Assembly (NCBI GenBank): GCA_013399015.1
Contig: VWZX01010566.1
Coordinates: 124,001 to 188,000 of the forward strand
Length of the DNA stretch: 64,000 bases
Reading direction: 5' to 3'
Origin: Galbula dea
Lineage: Eukaryota > Chordata > Aves > Piciformes > Galbulidae
Shown here: positions 63,540 through 64,000 of the stretch, in pieces
Numbering within the stretch: the stretch's first letter is position 1
Layout of the letters: every line of letters begins with the position of its first letter
Notes under the pieces: model-generated
The model's database searches: none
Told to the model about the DNA's origin: nothing
The model's input: the letters and a program-made list of their open reading frames with translations, nothing else
Position numbers and translations under genes: made by a program

Positions 63540-64000
63540 ATCTCACTTTATTTCTCTGTCTGTTATAAAAGCAGGGTTTTGGTTTGTTTTTTACATCTCT
63601 GTAAGTGTCCAGACTCAGTAGTACATCTTGGTTTTGTTTTCACAGTATCTCTGCAAGCCCAAGGACGATTCTTATTGCTGCGCCAGGAGCCAGGGCAGGG
63701 GGGAGCAGGGGGGATGTGAGGGTAAGGGGGACAGGAGGGGCAAGGGTGAGGTGGGGCCAGGGAGGAAATGGGGGCAGGAGGAACAGCAGTGCCAAGGCTC
63801 GGGCAGCCCTCACCTTCCCCCCTGCTGCTGGACCCAACCTTGTGCCAGCTCAACAGGTCAACCCCTCCCCAAAGCTGCTTAATTCCCTTCATTGGCTCCC
63901 CGAGGGGTGCCCCCCCCTCTCCTCATGCTCCTCTTGCTGTCAGGGGTGGGAAATGAGAACCAAACCACGGCCTGTGACACTGCTTGGTGCGTTGGCCATA
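63540..64000 (-). other. Possible 3' UTR end of a minus-strand gene (FAM78A by synteny)
   Basis: On the minus strand AATAAA occurs at about 63547-63552 in the context ACAGAGAAATAAAGTGAGA. It is preceded by T/A-rich sequence resembling an mRNA 3' end (TGTAAAAAACAAACC, TTTTATAACAG). In human the next gene after NUP214 is FAM78A on the opposite strand with a long 3' UTR. No coding sequence of it is in the window, so this is inference from one motif and gene order. Confidence 0.25.

Overview
The window is a vertebrate, almost certainly avian, autosomal segment. All three recognisable genes lie on the + strand and have short vertebrate-type exons with GT-AG introns. At least five fragments of the chicken-repeat-1 (CR1) LINE family are present, with the bird-typical 3' end (TCTGTGATTCTG and its complement). 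The gene order LAMC3 - AIF1L - NUP214 matches what I know of human 9q34, where FAM78A on the opposite strand comes next. The species cannot be named from this sequence.

Layout. 1-919: the last two coding segments of LAMC3 (laminin gamma-3), then its 3' UTR and intergenic DNA. 3.0-3.8 kb: a GC-rich promoter and first exon of AIF1L. It carries an 18-bp purine minisatellite just upstream of the ATG, a ZNF143/THAP11-like motif, and a 34-bp minisatellite just inside intron 1. 3580-14509: AIF1L, five coding exons, 145 codons, 3' UTR to about 15.71 kb. 15.7-17.5 kb: intergenic DNA becoming a CpG-rich, ETS-motif promoter. 17496-57150: NUP214, reconstructed here as 36 coding exons plus one 36-nt candidate microexon (2,097 residues with it, 2,085 without). 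It encodes, in order, an N-terminal beta-propeller, a Ser/Thr/Pro linker, a coiled coil, a second linker and a large FG-repeat domain. 57.2-63.5 kb: no gene recognised. 63.54-64.0 kb: a possible 3' UTR end of a minus-strand gene, FAM78A by synteny only.

The three genes are not functionally linked: LAMC3 is a basement-membrane chain, AIF1L an actin-associated EF-hand protein, and NUP214 a cytoplasmic-face nuclear pore protein for mRNA and protein export. I found no clearly undescribed system. The points most worth a second look are: a diverged, frameshifted copy of part of NUP214 exon 12 inside intron 10; a probable 36-nt microexon; a GC-AG intron followed by a NAGNAG acceptor; two similar ~78-bp segments on either side of exon 34; and the minisatellites around the AIF1L start.
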